The notes: generated by a model from the sequence alone, not told the origin. Shown: positions 16,760-28,712, counted from the first letter of the stretch. The stretch: 64,000 nucleotides of DNA from Arthrobacter cavernae (GCF_017368795.1 NZ_JAFNLL010000004.1:186001-250000); one strand, 5' to 3'. Program-made: numbers and translations.

Positions 16760-18223
16760 ATGTCTGCACACGCTTCCCCGCTGGCCCCCGAATGGCTCGC
16801 GGTGCCCGAGGACCTGAACGCGCTCCACGCCCCGATGTGGGCCGGGGGTGTCCGGAAGAACGACGCCGGCGAGCTCGCCATCGACGGCATCCCCGTCAGC
16901 GAGCTCAAGGCGCAGTTCGGCACGCCGCTCTTTGTCATGAGCGAATCGGACTTCCGCGCCCGTGCCCGGGCTTTCAAGGACGCCTTCGACGCCGCGTTCG
17001 CTGACATCTGCGGGGGAGTGGACGTCTACTACGCCGGCAAGTCCTTCCTGTGCACCGCGGTGGCCGGCTGGGTGGCCGAGGAAGGCCTCCGGCTGGACAC
17101 CTGCTCCGGCGGCGAGCTCGCGGTGGCGGCCCGCGCCGGCATCAAGGGTGAAAACCTGGGCCTGCACGGCAATAACAAGTCCGACGCCGAGATCAACCGG
17201 GCCCTGGACATGAAGCTGGGCCGCATCGTGGTGGACAGCCTCGACGAACTGGAGCGTGTCGCCAAGATCGCTTCGGACCGGGGCGAAACCGCCAAGGTTA
17301 TGCTGCGCCTGACACCGGGCGTCCACGCCCACACGCACGAGTTCATCGCCACGGCGCACGAGGACCAGAAGTTCGGCCTCTCCATAGCCGAGGACTCCAC
17401 TGAGGAAGCGGGCCTCTCCGCGGCCGAGGAAGCGGTGGCCGCGGCGACGTCGTACCCCGGCGTTGAACTGCTGGGCCTGCACTGCCACATCGGTTCCCAG
17501 ATCTTCGAGGCGGACGGTTTCGCCCTGGCGGCGGAAAAGCTCCTGACGTTCCATGCCGCCATGCAGGCCAAGTACTCCATCGTCATGCCCGAGCTGGACC
17601 TGGGCGGCGGCTACGGCATCGCCTACACCCCGGTGGACACCCCGCGCCCCGCGGCCGAAATCGCGCAGGCGATGGCCGCCGTCGTGCGTTCCAAATGTGC
17701 CGAGCTGGGCATCGTCTCACCGCGCATCTCGATCGAACCCGGCCGGGCGATTGTCGGCAGCACAACGTTCACCCTGTACGAAGTCGGCACGCTGAAAACC
17801 GTGCGCGTGGACTCGGCTGCCGAGGCGGAAGGGCAGGAAAACGTTACGTTTCCGCGTCGCTATGTGTCGGTGGACGGGGGGATGAGCGACAACGCCCGCC
17901 CGGTGCTCTATGACGCGGATTATTCGGCAATTCTGGCCTCCCGGGACTCCGCAGCGGCCCCGCAGCTGTCCCGAGTAGTGGGCAAACATTGCGAGAGCGG
18001 CGACATAGTTGTTAGAGATGTATATCTGCCCGAGGACGTGGCAGCCGGTGATTTGCTCGCAGTACCGGGTACCGGCGCCTACTGCTGGGCCCTCTCAAGC
18101 AACTACAACTATGTGGCCCGGCCCGGCGTTGTCGCTGTGCGCGACGGATCTGCCCGGCTGATCGTCCGCGGGGAAACCGAAGAAGATCTCTTGAACCGCG
18201 ACATGGGAGTGGCGAATGTCTGA
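16760..18223 (+). CDS. lysA: Diaminopimelate decarboxylase
   Basis: 487 residues, a fold-type III PLP enzyme. The PLP-lysine motif is VYYAGKSFLC, with HCHIGSQIF, LDLGGGYGIAYTP and the C-terminal substrate/PLP region CESGDIVVRDVYLP...GAYCW. It decarboxylates meso-diaminopimelate to L-lysine, the last step of lysine synthesis. It starts 5 nt after argS and overlaps hom by 8 nt, so the aspartate-family genes are probably co-translated. Confidence 0.96.
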   Translation: MSAHASPLAPEWLAVPEDLNALHAPMWAGGVRKNDAGELAIDGIPVSELKAQFGTPLFVMSESDFRARARAFKDAFDAAFADICGGVDVYYAGKSFLCTAVAGWVAEEGLRLDTCSGGELAVAARAGIKGENLGLHGNNKSDAEINRALDMKLGRIVVDSLDELERVAKIASDRGETAKVMLRLTPGVHAHTHEFIATAHEDQKFGLSIAEDSTEEAGLSAAEEAVAAATSYPGVELLGLHCHIGSQIFEADGFALAAEKLLTFHAAMQAKYSIVMPELDLGGGYGIAYTPVDTPRPAAEIAQAMAAVVRSKCAELGIVSPRISIEPGRAIVGSTTFTLYEVGTLKTVRVDSAAEAEGQENVTFPRRYVSVDGGMSDNARPVLYDADYSAILASRDSAAAPQLSRVVGKHCESGDIVVRDVYLPEDVAAGDLLAVPGTGAYCWALSSNYNYVARPGVVAVRDGSARLIVRGETEEDLLNRDMGVANV

Positions 18224-19532
18224 AGTGCGAACCCTGAAGGTGGCCCTGCTGGGCTGTGGCAACGTGGGGGCCCAGGTCGCTCGGATTCTTATTGATGACG
18301 CCGACGCCCTCGCCGCCCGCAGCGGCGCGCGCCTGGAACTGTCCGGCATCGCCGTGCGCACCATTGATGCCCCGCGCGACGTCGAACTGCCGCGCGAGCT
18401 GTTCACCACCGACGCCGACACCCTGGTCAAGGACGCGGACCTCGTCATCGAGCTCATGGGCGGCATCGAGCCGGCCCGTTCGCTGATCCTGACCGCCATT
18501 CAGAACGGCGCCTGCGTCGTCACCGGCAACAAGGCCCTGCTTGCGCAGGACGGTCCCACCCTTTACGAAGAGGCCGACAAGGCGGGCGTTCAGCTCTCCT
18601 ACGAGGCCGCCGTCGCCGGCGCCATCCCCATCCTGCGCCCCATCCGCGACAGCCTCTCCGGCGACCGCATCACCCGTGTGCTGGGCATCGTGAACGGCAC
18701 CACCAACTTCATCCTTGACCAGATGGACAGCACCGGTGCCCAGTTCGCCGACGCCCTGGCCGAAGCCCAGCGCCTCGGCTACGCGGAAGCGGACCCCACC
18801 GCCGACGTCGAGGGCCATGACGCCGCGGCCAAGGCCGCCATCCTGGCCTCGCTGTCCTTCCACACCCGCTTCTCGCTGGATGACGTCTACTGCGAGGGCA
18901 TCACCCAGGTCAGCGCGGCCGACATCGCCTCCGCAAAGGAAGCCGGTTTTGTCATCAAGCTGCTCGCCATCGCGGAAAAGCTCGTGGACGCCGACGGCGG
19001 CGAAGGCATCTCCGTGCGCGTCCACCCGACGCTCCTGCCGCGGGAACACCCGCTGGCAGCCGTGCGCGGCGCGTTCAACGCCGTCTTCATCGAGGCTGAA
19101 AACGCCGGCGAACTGATGTTCTACGGCCAGGGCGCCGGCGGAACCCCGACGGCGTCCGCCGTGCTGGGCGACCTCGTCTCCGCGGCGCGCCGCCTGGTCC
19201 TGGGCGGTCCAGGCCGCACGGAGACCACCACCGGGCATGTGCCGGCCCTCGCGATCGATGCCTCGAACACGAGCTACTACATCGGCCTCGATGTTGCCGA
19301 CCAGACCGGTGTGCTGGCACGCATCGCCCACATCTTTGCGGAGCATGGCGTCTCCATCGAAATCATGCGGCAGACCATCCACCGGGATGCCGCCTCAAAC
19401 GTCGAGTCGGCGGAACTGAAGATCGTCACGCACCGTGCATCCGAAGCCTCACTCGCAGCAACCGTCGAGGCCGTCAAGGGCCTGGACGTCATCAATTCTG
19501 TGACATCCGTACTGCGGGTAGAAGGGGTCTAA
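18216..19532 (+). CDS. hom: Homoserine dehydrogenase
   Basis: 438 residues. The NAD(P)-binding loop is GCGNVGAQVARIL (about 11-23), the catalytic domain has ALLAQDGPTLYEEA, GTTNFILDQM and ADPTADVEGHDAAAKAAILAS, and a C-terminal ACT domain (about 350-430, YIGLDVADQTGVLARIAHIFAEHG) indicates feedback control by threonine, as known for the family. It reduces aspartate semialdehyde to homoserine. The ATG lies within the 3' end of lysA and thrC starts immediately after its stop. Confidence 0.96.
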   Translation: MSEVRTLKVALLGCGNVGAQVARILIDDADALAARSGARLELSGIAVRTIDAPRDVELPRELFTTDADTLVKDADLVIELMGGIEPARSLILTAIQNGACVVTGNKALLAQDGPTLYEEADKAGVQLSYEAAVAGAIPILRPIRDSLSGDRITRVLGIVNGTTNFILDQMDSTGAQFADALAEAQRLGYAEADPTADVEGHDAAAKAAILASLSFHTRFSLDDVYCEGITQVSAADIASAKEAGFVIKLLAIAEKLVDADGGEGISVRVHPTLLPREHPLAAVRGAFNAVFIEAENAGELMFYGQGAGGTPTASAVLGDLVSAARRLVLGGPGRTETTTGHVPALAIDASNTSYYIGLDVADQTGVLARIAHIFAEHGVSIEIMRQTIHRDAASNVESAELKIVTHRASEASLAATVEAVKGLDVINSVTSVLRVEGV

Positions 19533-20639
19533 GTGGCTCACCAATGGCGCGGAGTAATCCGCGAATACGCCGATCGTTTGCCCGTAACGGAAGCCACGAA
19601 GGTCATTACCCTCGGAGAGGGTGGCACGCCCCTCGTGCACGCCCGGAAGCTCTCCGAGCTCACCGGCTCCACGGTCTACCTCAAGGTCGAAGGCATGAAC
19701 CCCACGGGTTCCTTCAAGGACCGCGGCATGACCATGGCCATGACCGCCGCCGTCGAAGCCGGCGCCAAGGCAGTGGTGTGCGCCTCCACGGGCAACACCT
19801 CGGCCTCTGCCGCGGCCTACGCCACGGCCGCCGGCCTCAAGTGCGCCGTGCTGGTCCCGGAAGGCAAGATCTCCATGGGCAAGCTGAGCCAGGCGATCGC
19901 CCACGGCGCCACGCTGCTGCAGGTTGACGGCAACTTCGACAACTGCCTGGACATCGCCCGCAAGCTTGGCGAGTCCTACCCCGTGTTCCTGGTGAACTCG
20001 GTCAACCCGGCCCGCATCCAGGGCCAGAAGACCGGCGCCTTCGAGATCGTGGATTCCCTGGGCGACGCCCCCGACATCCACGTGCTGCCCGTCGGCAACG
20101 CCGGCAACATCAGCGCGTACTGGAAGGGCTACAAGGAGTACTCCGCCCCCTTCGAGTCCGCAACGGCCGGCACGCTGCCCGCGGTCTCCACCAAGACCCC
20201 AATCATGTGGGGCTTCCAGGCCGCCGGTGCGGCACCCTTCGTGGCGGGCCACCCCATCACGGAACCGGACACCATCGCCACGGCCATCCGGATCGGCAAC
20301 CCGGCCTCCTGGGACACCGCCATCGCAGCGCGCGATGAATCCGGTGGACTCATCGAAGCAGTGACGGACGAGGAAATCCTCGACGCGCACCGCTGGCTGT
20401 CCGCCAAGGAAGGCGTCTTCGTCGAACCCGGCTCGGCTGCCGGCGTCGCGGGCCTCATCAAGAAGCACGCCGCAGGCGAGGTGCCCTCCGGCAAGACAAT
20501 CGTCATCACGGTGACCGGCCACGGCCTGAAGGACCCGCAGTGGGCCCTCCGCACCCAGGACGGCAGCGACGTGCAGCCGGTCAAGGTGCCGAACGACGTC
20601 GTCACCGTAGCCGCAGAACTGGGACTGGAAGAAAACTAA
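19533..20639 (+). CDS. thrC: Threonine synthase
   Basis: A 368-residue fold-type II PLP enzyme. The PLP-lysine motif is [11 protein letters not shown] (Lys about 62), with [14 protein letters not shown], the phosphate loop [14 protein letters not shown] and the C-terminal TVTGHGLKD. It converts phosphohomoserine to threonine. The GTG start directly abuts the hom stop codon. thrB follows after 2 nt. The GTG-start thrB takes its Shine-Dalgarno from the last codons of thrC. Confidence 0.96.
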   Translation: MAHQWRGVIREYADRLPVTEATKVITLGEGGTPLVHARKLSELTGSTVYLKVEGMNPTGSFKDRGMTMAMTAAVEAGAKAVVCASTGNTSASAAAYATAAGLKCAVLVPEGKISMGKLSQAIAHGATLLQVDGNFDNCLDIARKLGESYPVFLVNSVNPARIQGQKTGAFEIVDSLGDAPDIHVLPVGNAGNISAYWKGYKEYSAPFESATAGTLPAVSTKTPIMWGFQAAGAAPFVAGHPITEPDTIATAIRIGNPASWDTAIAARDESGGLIEAVTDEEILDAHRWLSAKEGVFVEPGSAAGVAGLIKKHAAGEVPSGKTIVITVTGHGLKDPQWALRTQDGSDVQPVKVPNDVVTVAAELGLEEN

Positions 20640-20641
20640 GA

Positions 20642-21616
20642 GTGGAAACAACGCAGCCCACCGCGACTGAACGTGAACTTGTCGCGGCAGGCCAGCGGCT
20701 GACCGTCAGGGTCCCCGGTACAAGCGCCAACCTGGGCCCCGGCTATGACAGCCTGGGCCTGGCCCTGTCGATCTACGACACCCTGACGGTGGAAACGCTC
20801 AGCACCGGAGAGCTCGAATTCGAGCTCTCCGGTGAGGGCGCCGACACCCTTCCACGTGACGGCAGCCACCTGGTGGTCCGGGCCATCGAGCTGGCGCTCG
20901 AACGCCTCGGTTTCAGGCACAACGGCCTGAAGATCATCGCGGACAACGTCAACCCGCACGGGCGCGGCCTGGGCTCCTCGGCGTCTGCCGTCGTTGCCGC
21001 AGTGACCGCCGCGAACGCCCTGGTGCCCGCGGAATCCCGGCAGGGCCGGGACTGGGTGCTGCAGCTGACCAGTGAACTTGAAGGCCACCCGGACAACGTG
21101 GCACCGGCCATTTTCGGCGGACTGGCGCTGTCCTGGCAGGACAGGGAGCAGTACAGCAGCACGCGTGCGGACGTCGCGCCGTCCGTCATCCCCGTGGTTG
21201 CCGTACCGGACTACGAACTGTCCACGGAAACCGCACGCGGCTTGCTGCCGGCATCGGTTGGCCACCATGCGGCCGCCATGAACTCCGGCCGGGCCGCCCT
21301 GCTTATCCACGCACTGACCACCCAGCCGGAATACCTGCTGCCGGGCACCGAGGACTACCTGCACCAGAGCTACCGTGCCGCGGCCATGCGTCCGAGCGCA
21401 GAGCTGATTGCAGCCCTGCGTGCGGCCGGCCACGCGGCCGTCGTCTCCGGCGCCGGCCCCACGGTCATGGTCCTGGCCAACGGCGAGGCCGAGGCCGCCC
21501 GGGTCACCGCGCAGATCGAAGCTTTCACCACGGAAAACACCCCTGGGGTTGGCTGGCGTGTGATGACGCTGGCAGTGGACGTTGAAGGTGCTACAGTGGA
21601 ACTGCACCGGCGGTAA
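20642..21616 (+). CDS. thrB: Homoserine kinase
   Basis: 324 residues, GHMP kinase fold. Motifs are VRVPGTSANLGPGYDSLGLAL near the N-terminus, the ATP loop GRGLGSSASAVVAAV (about 108-122) and the C-terminal VVSGAGPTVMVLA. It phosphorylates homoserine for ThrC. The frame is open upstream within thrC, but GTG at 20642, 2 nt after the thrC stop and preceded by GGAAGAAAA, is the natural start. Last gene of the aspartate-family operon; a 309-nt leader of rho follows. Confidence 0.95.
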   Translation: METTQPTATERELVAAGQRLTVRVPGTSANLGPGYDSLGLALSIYDTLTVETLSTGELEFELSGEGADTLPRDGSHLVVRAIELALERLGFRHNGLKIIADNVNPHGRGLGSSASAVVAAVTAANALVPAESRQGRDWVLQLTSELEGHPDNVAPAIFGGLALSWQDREQYSSTRADVAPSVIPVVAVPDYELSTETARGLLPASVGHHAAAMNSGRAALLIHALTTQPEYLLPGTEDYLHQSYRAAAMRPSAELIAALRAAGHAAVVSGAGPTVMVLANGEAEAARVTAQIEAFTTENTPGVGWRVMTLAVDVEGATVELHRR

Positions 21617-21925
21617 AGCCGCGGGCAGTTCCCAGACACCGGATTCCGGCTTGATTGCCGTACCTGTGGCCAACTGCGCCGAAGTCTGGCGGTGCCGTCT
21701 CCTTCCGGCCTGTTTCGGGTGCCGCAGATCAATCTCTGTTCCCTGAACCGTCAGCCGGCTGTCCGGTGAGACCGGAGCCAGTGAAGACGCATCTTTATCC
21801 GGCCCTGCTGGCCGAAATCCATCCGGCAAGACCGAAAATCCCGGCTGCAGATCTGAACTGCAGCCCAGAACAAATCATCGCGTCCAGCTCTTGCTCTGGA
21901 CGCCGTCGAGGGGGAAGGATCCTTC
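21617..21925 (+). ncRNA. Long structured leader of rho
   Basis: This 309-nt gap carries no convincing ORF. Three perfect short hairpins can be seen: TCCGGT-GAG-ACCGGA (21762-21776), GGCTGCAG-N7-CTGCAGCC (21843-21865) and GCGTCCAG-N8-CTGGACGC (21880-21903). The last ends 22 nt before the GTG of rho, just before the Shine-Dalgarno AAGGA. rho is autoregulated through its leader in other bacteria, so a regulatory role is likely, but this RNA is not one I recognise. Confidence 0.4.
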
Positions 21926-24097
<2,172 letters not shown>

Positions 24098-24105
24098 CTG
24101 TCCTT

Positions 24106-24149
24106 ACCGCTCAAAGCATGCCGGCCCGCGCCGGCATGCTTTGAGCGGT
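24106..24149 (+). terminator. Terminator after rho
   Basis: A perfect 19-bp stem (24106-24124 with 24131-24149) closes a 6-nt loop, CCCGCG. It begins 9 nt after the rho stop and is followed by TTGTCGTT, a poor U-tract. prfA starts 61 nt later and probably has its own promoter. Confidence 0.75.
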
Positions 24150-24210
24150 TTGTCGTTAACTCCCCATAGTTGTAACTAGACTTGATGGCAAGTCGAAAGA
24201 GGTTTGGAAA

Positions 24211-25284
24211 ATGTTTGAGTCCGTACAGGGATTGCTGGATGAGCACGCAGCCATCCAGGCACAGCTGAGCGATCCCGCTGTTTATGCCGAGCAGGCCCTG
24301 GCCCGCAAGCTGGGGCGTCGTTCCGCCCAGCTGCAGGGCATCGTGGAGGCGTACAACCGCTGGCACGGGCTCACCGAAGACGTGGAAGCAGCCAAGGAAA
24401 TGGCCGCCGAGGATCCTGACTTTGCCGCGGAGGTGGAGCAACTTGAAGAGCAGCTCCCGGCCGCGCAGGAGAAGCTGCGCCGCCTCCTGATCCCGCGCGA
24501 CCCGGACGACGCCCGCAACGTCATTCTGGAAGTCAAGGGCGGCGAAGGCGGCGACGAAGCTGCACTGTTCGCCGGCGACCTGCTGCGCATGTACACGCGC
24601 TACGCCGAGTCCCGGGGCTGGAAGACCGAACTGATCTCCGCCACGGAGTCCGACCTGGGCGGCTACAAGGACGTCCAGATGGCCGTCAAGGGCAACTCCA
24701 ACGATCCGGCCGAGGGGGTCTACGCCCGGCTCAAGTTCGAAGGCGGCGTGCACCGCGTGCAGCGCGTCCCCGTCACCGAATCCCAGGGCCGTATCCACAC
24801 CTCGGCAGCCGGCGTGCTGGTGCTTCCCGAAGTGGACGAGCCCGAAGAGCTCGAGATCAACCAGAACGACCTCAAGATCGACGTCTACCGCTCCTCGGGA
24901 CCTGGTGGCCAGTCCGTCAACACCACTGACTCCGCCGTCCGCATCACGCACCTCCCCACCGGCATCGTGGTCGCCATGCAGAACGAGAAGTCCCAGCTGC
25001 AGAACCGCGAAGCCGGCATGCGCGTGCTCCGAGCCCGCATCCTGGCGCACCAGCAGGAGCAGATCGACGCCGAGAATTCGGCCCAGCGCAAGTCCCAGAT
25101 CCGCACGATGGACCGTTCCGAGCGCATCCGCACGTACAACTTCCCGGAAAACCGCATCGCGGACCACCGCACCGGCTACAAGGCCTACAACCTTGACGCC
25201 GTCATGAACGGCGACCTCGAACCGGTGATCCAGTCGGCCATCGAGATGGACGAGCAGTCCCGCCTGGACGCCCTCGGCGAGTAA
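24211..25284 (+). CDS. prfA: Peptide chain release factor 1
   Basis: 357 residues, standard length. The GGQ peptidyl-tRNA hydrolysis motif is in [17 protein letters not shown] (about 228-244). The codon-recognition PxT region and the N-terminal helical domain ([21 protein letters not shown]) are present. It releases peptides at UAA and UAG. AGAGG lies before the ATG. prmC, which methylates the GGQ glutamine, follows 18 nt later. rpmE, which lies between rho and prfA in mycobacteria, is absent here. Confidence 0.97.
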   Translation: MFESVQGLLDEHAAIQAQLSDPAVYAEQALARKLGRRSAQLQGIVEAYNRWHGLTEDVEAAKEMAAEDPDFAAEVEQLEEQLPAAQEKLRRLLIPRDPDDARNVILEVKGGEGGDEAALFAGDLLRMYTRYAESRGWKTELISATESDLGGYKDVQMAVKGNSNDPAEGVYARLKFEGGVHRVQRVPVTESQGRIHTSAAGVLVLPEVDEPEELEINQNDLKIDVYRSSGPGGQSVNTTDSAVRITHLPTGIVVAMQNEKSQLQNREAGMRVLRARILAHQQEQIDAENSAQRKSQIRTMDRSERIRTYNFPENRIADHRTGYKAYNLDAVMNGDLEPVIQSAIEMDEQSRLDALGE

Positions 25285-25302
25285 CAGCCGGCGGAATCCT
25301 TC

Positions 25303-26175
25303 ATGACGTTCTACTCAGGGCAGAGCCTCGCGGACGCGATCCGCGAGGCCGCTGCCGTTTTGTCCGACGCCGGCGTCCCCACCCCGCGCGTTGACGCCGA
25401 ATTGCTGGCCGAGCACCTGCTGGGGTGCGGCCTGGGCAGGCTGCGGGCCATGCTGCTGGGCGATTCCATGGCCCCGGAGGGCTACGGCGACCTCGTTGCC
25501 GAACGCGCCAACCGGATTCCACTGCAGCACATCACCGGTGTGGCTTACTTCAGGCACCTTGAACTGAGCGTTGGCCCCGGCGTGTTCATTCCCCGGCCGG
25601 AAACCGAATCCGTGGTCCAACTCGTCATCGACCACCTCGCGGGCATGCCGCATCCCAAGGTGGCGGACCTGGGTACCGGCTCGGGCGCCATCGCCGGTTC
25701 CCTCGCCCACGAGATCCCCGGCGCCGAGGTCCACGCCGTCGAGTACAGCGCATTTGCGCACGCCTGGGCCGCGAGGAACCTGGGGCCGCTGGGCGTCAAG
25801 CTGATCCGGGGCGATCTCCGCGATGCCCTGCCCGAGCACAACGGAACCTTTGACGCCGTCGTCTCCAACCCGCCCTACATCCCGGCGGAAGCCATCCCGA
25901 ACGAACCCGAGGTGGCCCTGCACGATCCGCCCGAGGCTTTGTACGGCGGGGGAGCGGACGGCATGGAACTCCCGACGGCGGCAGCAGCCTCGGCTGCCCG
26001 CCTGCTGAAGCCGGGCGGCTACTTCGTCATGGAGCACGCAGAAGTGCAGGCGGCCTGGATCGCCGGAATGATGGAACGGACCGGACTGTGGAGCGGAATC
26101 ACCACGCATTTCGACCTGAACGGCAAGGAACGCGCCACCAGCGCCACACTGGCGCGGTCCGGTCCCGGGGAATGA
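25303..26175 (+). CDS. prmC: Release factor glutamine methyltransferase
   Basis: 290 residues. An N-terminal helical recognition domain covers about 1-85, and a Rossmann methyltransferase domain has the SAM loop VADLGTGSGAIAGSLAHE (about 114-131) and the catalytic SNPPYIP (about 186-192), where the NPPY motif contacts the substrate glutamine. It N5-methylates the GGQ glutamine of RF1 and RF2. It sits directly downstream of its substrate gene prfA and 12 nt upstream of the threonylcarbamoyl-AMP synthase gene. Confidence 0.95.
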   Translation: MTFYSGQSLADAIREAAAVLSDAGVPTPRVDAELLAEHLLGCGLGRLRAMLLGDSMAPEGYGDLVAERANRIPLQHITGVAYFRHLELSVGPGVFIPRPETESVVQLVIDHLAGMPHPKVADLGTGSGAIAGSLAHEIPGAEVHAVEYSAFAHAWAARNLGPLGVKLIRGDLRDALPEHNGTFDAVVSNPPYIPAEAIPNEPEVALHDPPEALYGGGADGMELPTAAAASAARLLKPGGYFVMEHAEVQAAWIAGMMERTGLWSGITTHFDLNGKERATSATLARSGPGE

Positions 26176-26187
26176 AAGAATAACGCT

Positions 26188-26934
26188 GTGACCACAACCT
26201 ACAACTGCACTTCCGAGGAGCTCCGCGCCCAGGGGCTGGAGCACGCCCAGCGCGCCATCAGCGAGAAGAAGTGCATCGTCATGCCCACGGATACGGTGTA
26301 CGGCATTGCTGCCGACGCCTTCTCCCCGCTTGCCGTCACGCTGCTGCTGGCCTCCAAGGGCCGCAGCCGCCAGATGCCGCCGCCGGTGCTGATTCCCCGG
26401 ATCAACGCCCTTGACGGGCTTGCCACGGATGTCCCCGCGGACGCCCGCGCGCTGGCCGAGGCCTTCTGGCCGGGCGGCCTCACCTTGATCCTGCACGCCC
26501 AGCCCTCGTTGGACTGGGATCTTGGTGAAACCAAGGGCACCGTCGCACTGCGCATGCCGGACGACGACGTTGCCCTTGAGCTGCTTGCCCTGACCGGCCC
26601 GCTGGCCGTCTCCTCCGCCAACCGGACCGGCCAGCCTGCCGCGCAGACAGCCTCGGAAGCCCGCGTCCAGCTCGCAGAATCCGTGGAGGTCTACCTTGAA
26701 GGTGGCTTCCGCCCGCTCGAAGGCACGGAATCGGTGCCCTCCACCATCGTGGACGCCACCTCCAGGCCTTTCCGCGTGGTCCGCGAAGGTGCTGTTTCCC
26801 TGGAACGCCTGCGCGAGGTGGTGCCCGGCATCCTGGGAATCGGCGGGCTTGCCCCGGAACCCGCGGCAGCGGCTGAAGACGAGGCAGTTGGCGAGCCCGA
26901 GGCTTCCGGAACCACTGAGGCCGCTTCCGAATGA
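26188..26934 (+). CDS. L-threonylcarbamoyladenylate synthase (Sua5/YrdC/TsaC family)
   Basis: 248 residues. The YrdC domain covers about 10-205, with KKCIVMPTDTVYGIAADAF, the RSRQMPPPVLI nucleotide loop (KxR-like) and SSANRTGQPA. The protein makes threonylcarbamoyl-AMP for the t6A37 modification of ANN-decoding tRNAs. The last 40 residues are acidic and Ala-rich and do not amount to a Sua5 C-terminal domain, so this is a TsaC-length protein with a tail. GTG start; it overlaps the next gene by 4 nt (ATGA). Confidence 0.92.
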   Translation: MTTTYNCTSEELRAQGLEHAQRAISEKKCIVMPTDTVYGIAADAFSPLAVTLLLASKGRSRQMPPPVLIPRINALDGLATDVPADARALAEAFWPGGLTLILHAQPSLDWDLGETKGTVALRMPDDDVALELLALTGPLAVSSANRTGQPAAQTASEARVQLAESVEVYLEGGFRPLEGTESVPSTIVDATSRPFRVVREGAVSLERLREVVPGILGIGGLAPEPAAAAEDEAVGEPEASGTTEAASE

Positions 26935-27716
26935 CTCCCGTCCGCCAGCGCGTCCCCGTCCTCGACGTCGACGCCACTCCGCTGCGCGTGGATGAGCTGA
27001 TAGCTGTCCTCGAGGGTTTCATTGCCGAAGGCCATACCAGGACCGTGCTGGGCCACAACCTGCACAGCGTCACGCTGTTCCATTCCAGCGCCGAGTTCCG
27101 TGCCCTGTATGAGGGCAGCGATGTGGTGCTGCTGGACGGCGCCCCTGTGGCGATGCTCTGGGGCCGGGCCCACAAACGAGGCCCCCAGGCGCCGGGCGAT
27201 GGCCCCATGGAGTACAGGCTTGGCTCCACCGACTGGGTTCCGGCCCTCGCGGGCGTCCAGGGCCTGGAACGGATCGCCGTCATCGGCGCCGGGGCGGACG
27301 CGAACGCCAAAGCCATCGAGCGCCTGCGCGGCATCGTGCCGGGCGCCGAGGTGGCGGGCCTTCCGGGCGAAGCCTGGGACGGCGACGTTGAGGACCGTGC
27401 CGTGGCGTGGCTGCAGGACTTCCGCCCGCAGCTGGTGCTCCTTGGCCTGGGGATGCCACTGCAGGAATCCGTGCTCAGCCGAAGGCTGGACACCTTTCCC
27501 CCTGCCGTTTACTGCGCCGTGGGCGGAGCCATTGAACAGATCGCCGGTATCCAGAAACTCGCGCCGCGCTGGCTGGGCCGCCTGGGGTTGGAATGGGCCT
27601 GGCGCCTTGTCCTGCACCCCGGCCGTGTTGCCTACCGCGTTTTCATTGAGCCGTGGAAGCTTGCGGGCCTGCTGATTCGGCGCCGCTTCCAACCGCACCA
27701 AACCAAAGGTAAGTGA
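26931..27716 (+). CDS. WecG/TagA/CpsF family glycosyltransferase
   Basis: 261 residues of the GT26 family, with the N-terminal GHNLHSVTLFHSSAEF and DGAPVAMLWGR motifs and the nucleotide-sugar region VLLGLGMPLQESVL...YCAVGGAIEQIAG...APRWLGRLGLEWAWRL. The Asp in the DGAP motif is the proposed base. Members such as TagA add ManNAc to lipid-linked GlcNAc in wall teichoic acid synthesis. The WecA/TagO-like gene 1.2 kb downstream would supply that lipid acceptor. Coupled by overlap to the preceding gene and abutting the following GT2. Confidence 0.88.
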   Translation: MTPVRQRVPVLDVDATPLRVDELIAVLEGFIAEGHTRTVLGHNLHSVTLFHSSAEFRALYEGSDVVLLDGAPVAMLWGRAHKRGPQAPGDGPMEYRLGSTDWVPALAGVQGLERIAVIGAGADANAKAIERLRGIVPGAEVAGLPGEAWDGDVEDRAVAWLQDFRPQLVLLGLGMPLQESVLSRRLDTFPPAVYCAVGGAIEQIAGIQKLAPRWLGRLGLEWAWRLVLHPGRVAYRVFIEPWKLAGLLIRRRFQPHQTKGK

Positions 27717-28673
27717 ATGACGTCCAAAGCTGTTGTGGTCGCTGTCGTAGTGACCTATAACCGGCGTGAACTCCTCCAAACCACGCTGGCCGGCGTCGTC
27801 TCAGGCACTCTCGTGCCTGACGCCGTCGTGGTTGTAGACAATGCCTCCACGGACGGAACCGCAGATTACCTGCGCTCGTATGAGGGTCCGGTTCCCACGG
27901 ACGTCGTCACGCTCAATACCAACGTGGGCGGCGCCGGTGGCTTCGTTGTGGGGATGGAACGTGCACTTCTCGACCACGGTGCTGACTATGTCTGGATCAT
28001 GGATGACGACACCGAGCCGCAGCCGGGAGCATTGCGGGAGGTGCTGGATGTTTCCGAGGCTTACGAGCAGGAAACCGGTGACGCTCCAGCGTTCACCGCC
28101 AGCCGCGTCGTGTGGACTGATGGACGCGACCACCCCATGAACCGCATGCGCCCACGGATCGGCGCAAGCGAAGCGGAGCGCAGCGTCGCCTCGCGTGTTG
28201 GAGCCTTCCAGATCCGCAGCGCGTCCTTCGTTTCCGTACTGATTCGCGCCGCAGAGATCCGCCGGCACGGATTGCCGATCGCCGACTACTTTATCTGGAA
28301 TGACGACCTGGAATTTACGGCCAGGGTTTCGCGCCGTGGCGTCGCTTTGGCCACCAACGCCTCAGTGGCCAAACACCACACCAAAGTCTTCGGCGACGCC
28401 GGCGCTGATCCCGGCCCGCGCTTCTACTACGAGGTACGCAACAAACTTTGGGTCTACACTCGGTCGAACGCCCTGGCGCCCTGGGAGAAGGTGCTGTTTA
28501 CCGGTGCCTCGTTGCGCAACTGGACCAGGACCATCGCTTCATCGACCAACCGCAAAGTGCTGCTGGCCGGGTTCTGGAAGGGGTTGCGTCACGGCCTGAA
28601 GGCGCCCCGTTCCAACGCCGCAGTGCTGGAGGGAATCTACGCGTTGCGCAACGTCCAGGACCCGGCCAAGTAG
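27717..28673 (+). CDS. Family 2 glycosyltransferase
   Basis: A 318-residue GT-A fold enzyme. It begins VVVAVVVTYNRRELLQTTL and has VDNASTDGTADYL, the metal-binding WIMDDDTEPQPGAL (DxD at about 97-100) and a second acidic patch YFIWNDDLEFTARVSRRG, the last as in galactofuranosyl- or rhamnosyltransferases. It probably transfers one sugar to a lipid-linked cell-wall polymer. Its ATG directly follows the stop of the TagA-like gene, so the two work together. The sugar is not deducible. Confidence 0.85.
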   Translation: MTSKAVVVAVVVTYNRRELLQTTLAGVVSGTLVPDAVVVVDNASTDGTADYLRSYEGPVPTDVVTLNTNVGGAGGFVVGMERALLDHGADYVWIMDDDTEPQPGALREVLDVSEAYEQETGDAPAFTASRVVWTDGRDHPMNRMRPRIGASEAERSVASRVGAFQIRSASFVSVLIRAAEIRRHGLPIADYFIWNDDLEFTARVSRRGVALATNASVAKHHTKVFGDAGADPGPRFYYEVRNKLWVYTRSNALAPWEKVLFTGASLRNWTRTIASSTNRKVLLAGFWKGLRHGLKAPRSNAAVLEGIYALRNVQDPAK

Positions 28674-28685
28674 AACCAGGCCACA

Positions 28686-28712
28686 GAACCGCAGCTCGGC
28701 ATACTGCGGTTC
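28686..28712 (+). terminator. Hairpin after the GT2 gene, possible terminator
   Basis: A perfect 9-bp stem, GAACCGCAG with CTGCGGTTC, closes a 9-nt loop, 12 nt after the GT2 stop. There is no U-tract, so termination, if any, would be inefficient. Confidence 0.4.

Noticed and set aside
18216-19532. Aspartate kinase-homoserine dehydrogenase fusion
   Set aside because: The protein starts at the NAD-binding domain and has no kinase domain.
24098-24210. Hidden rpmE gene
   Set aside because: Only 113 nt, no frame of about 70 codons, and occupied by a terminator.
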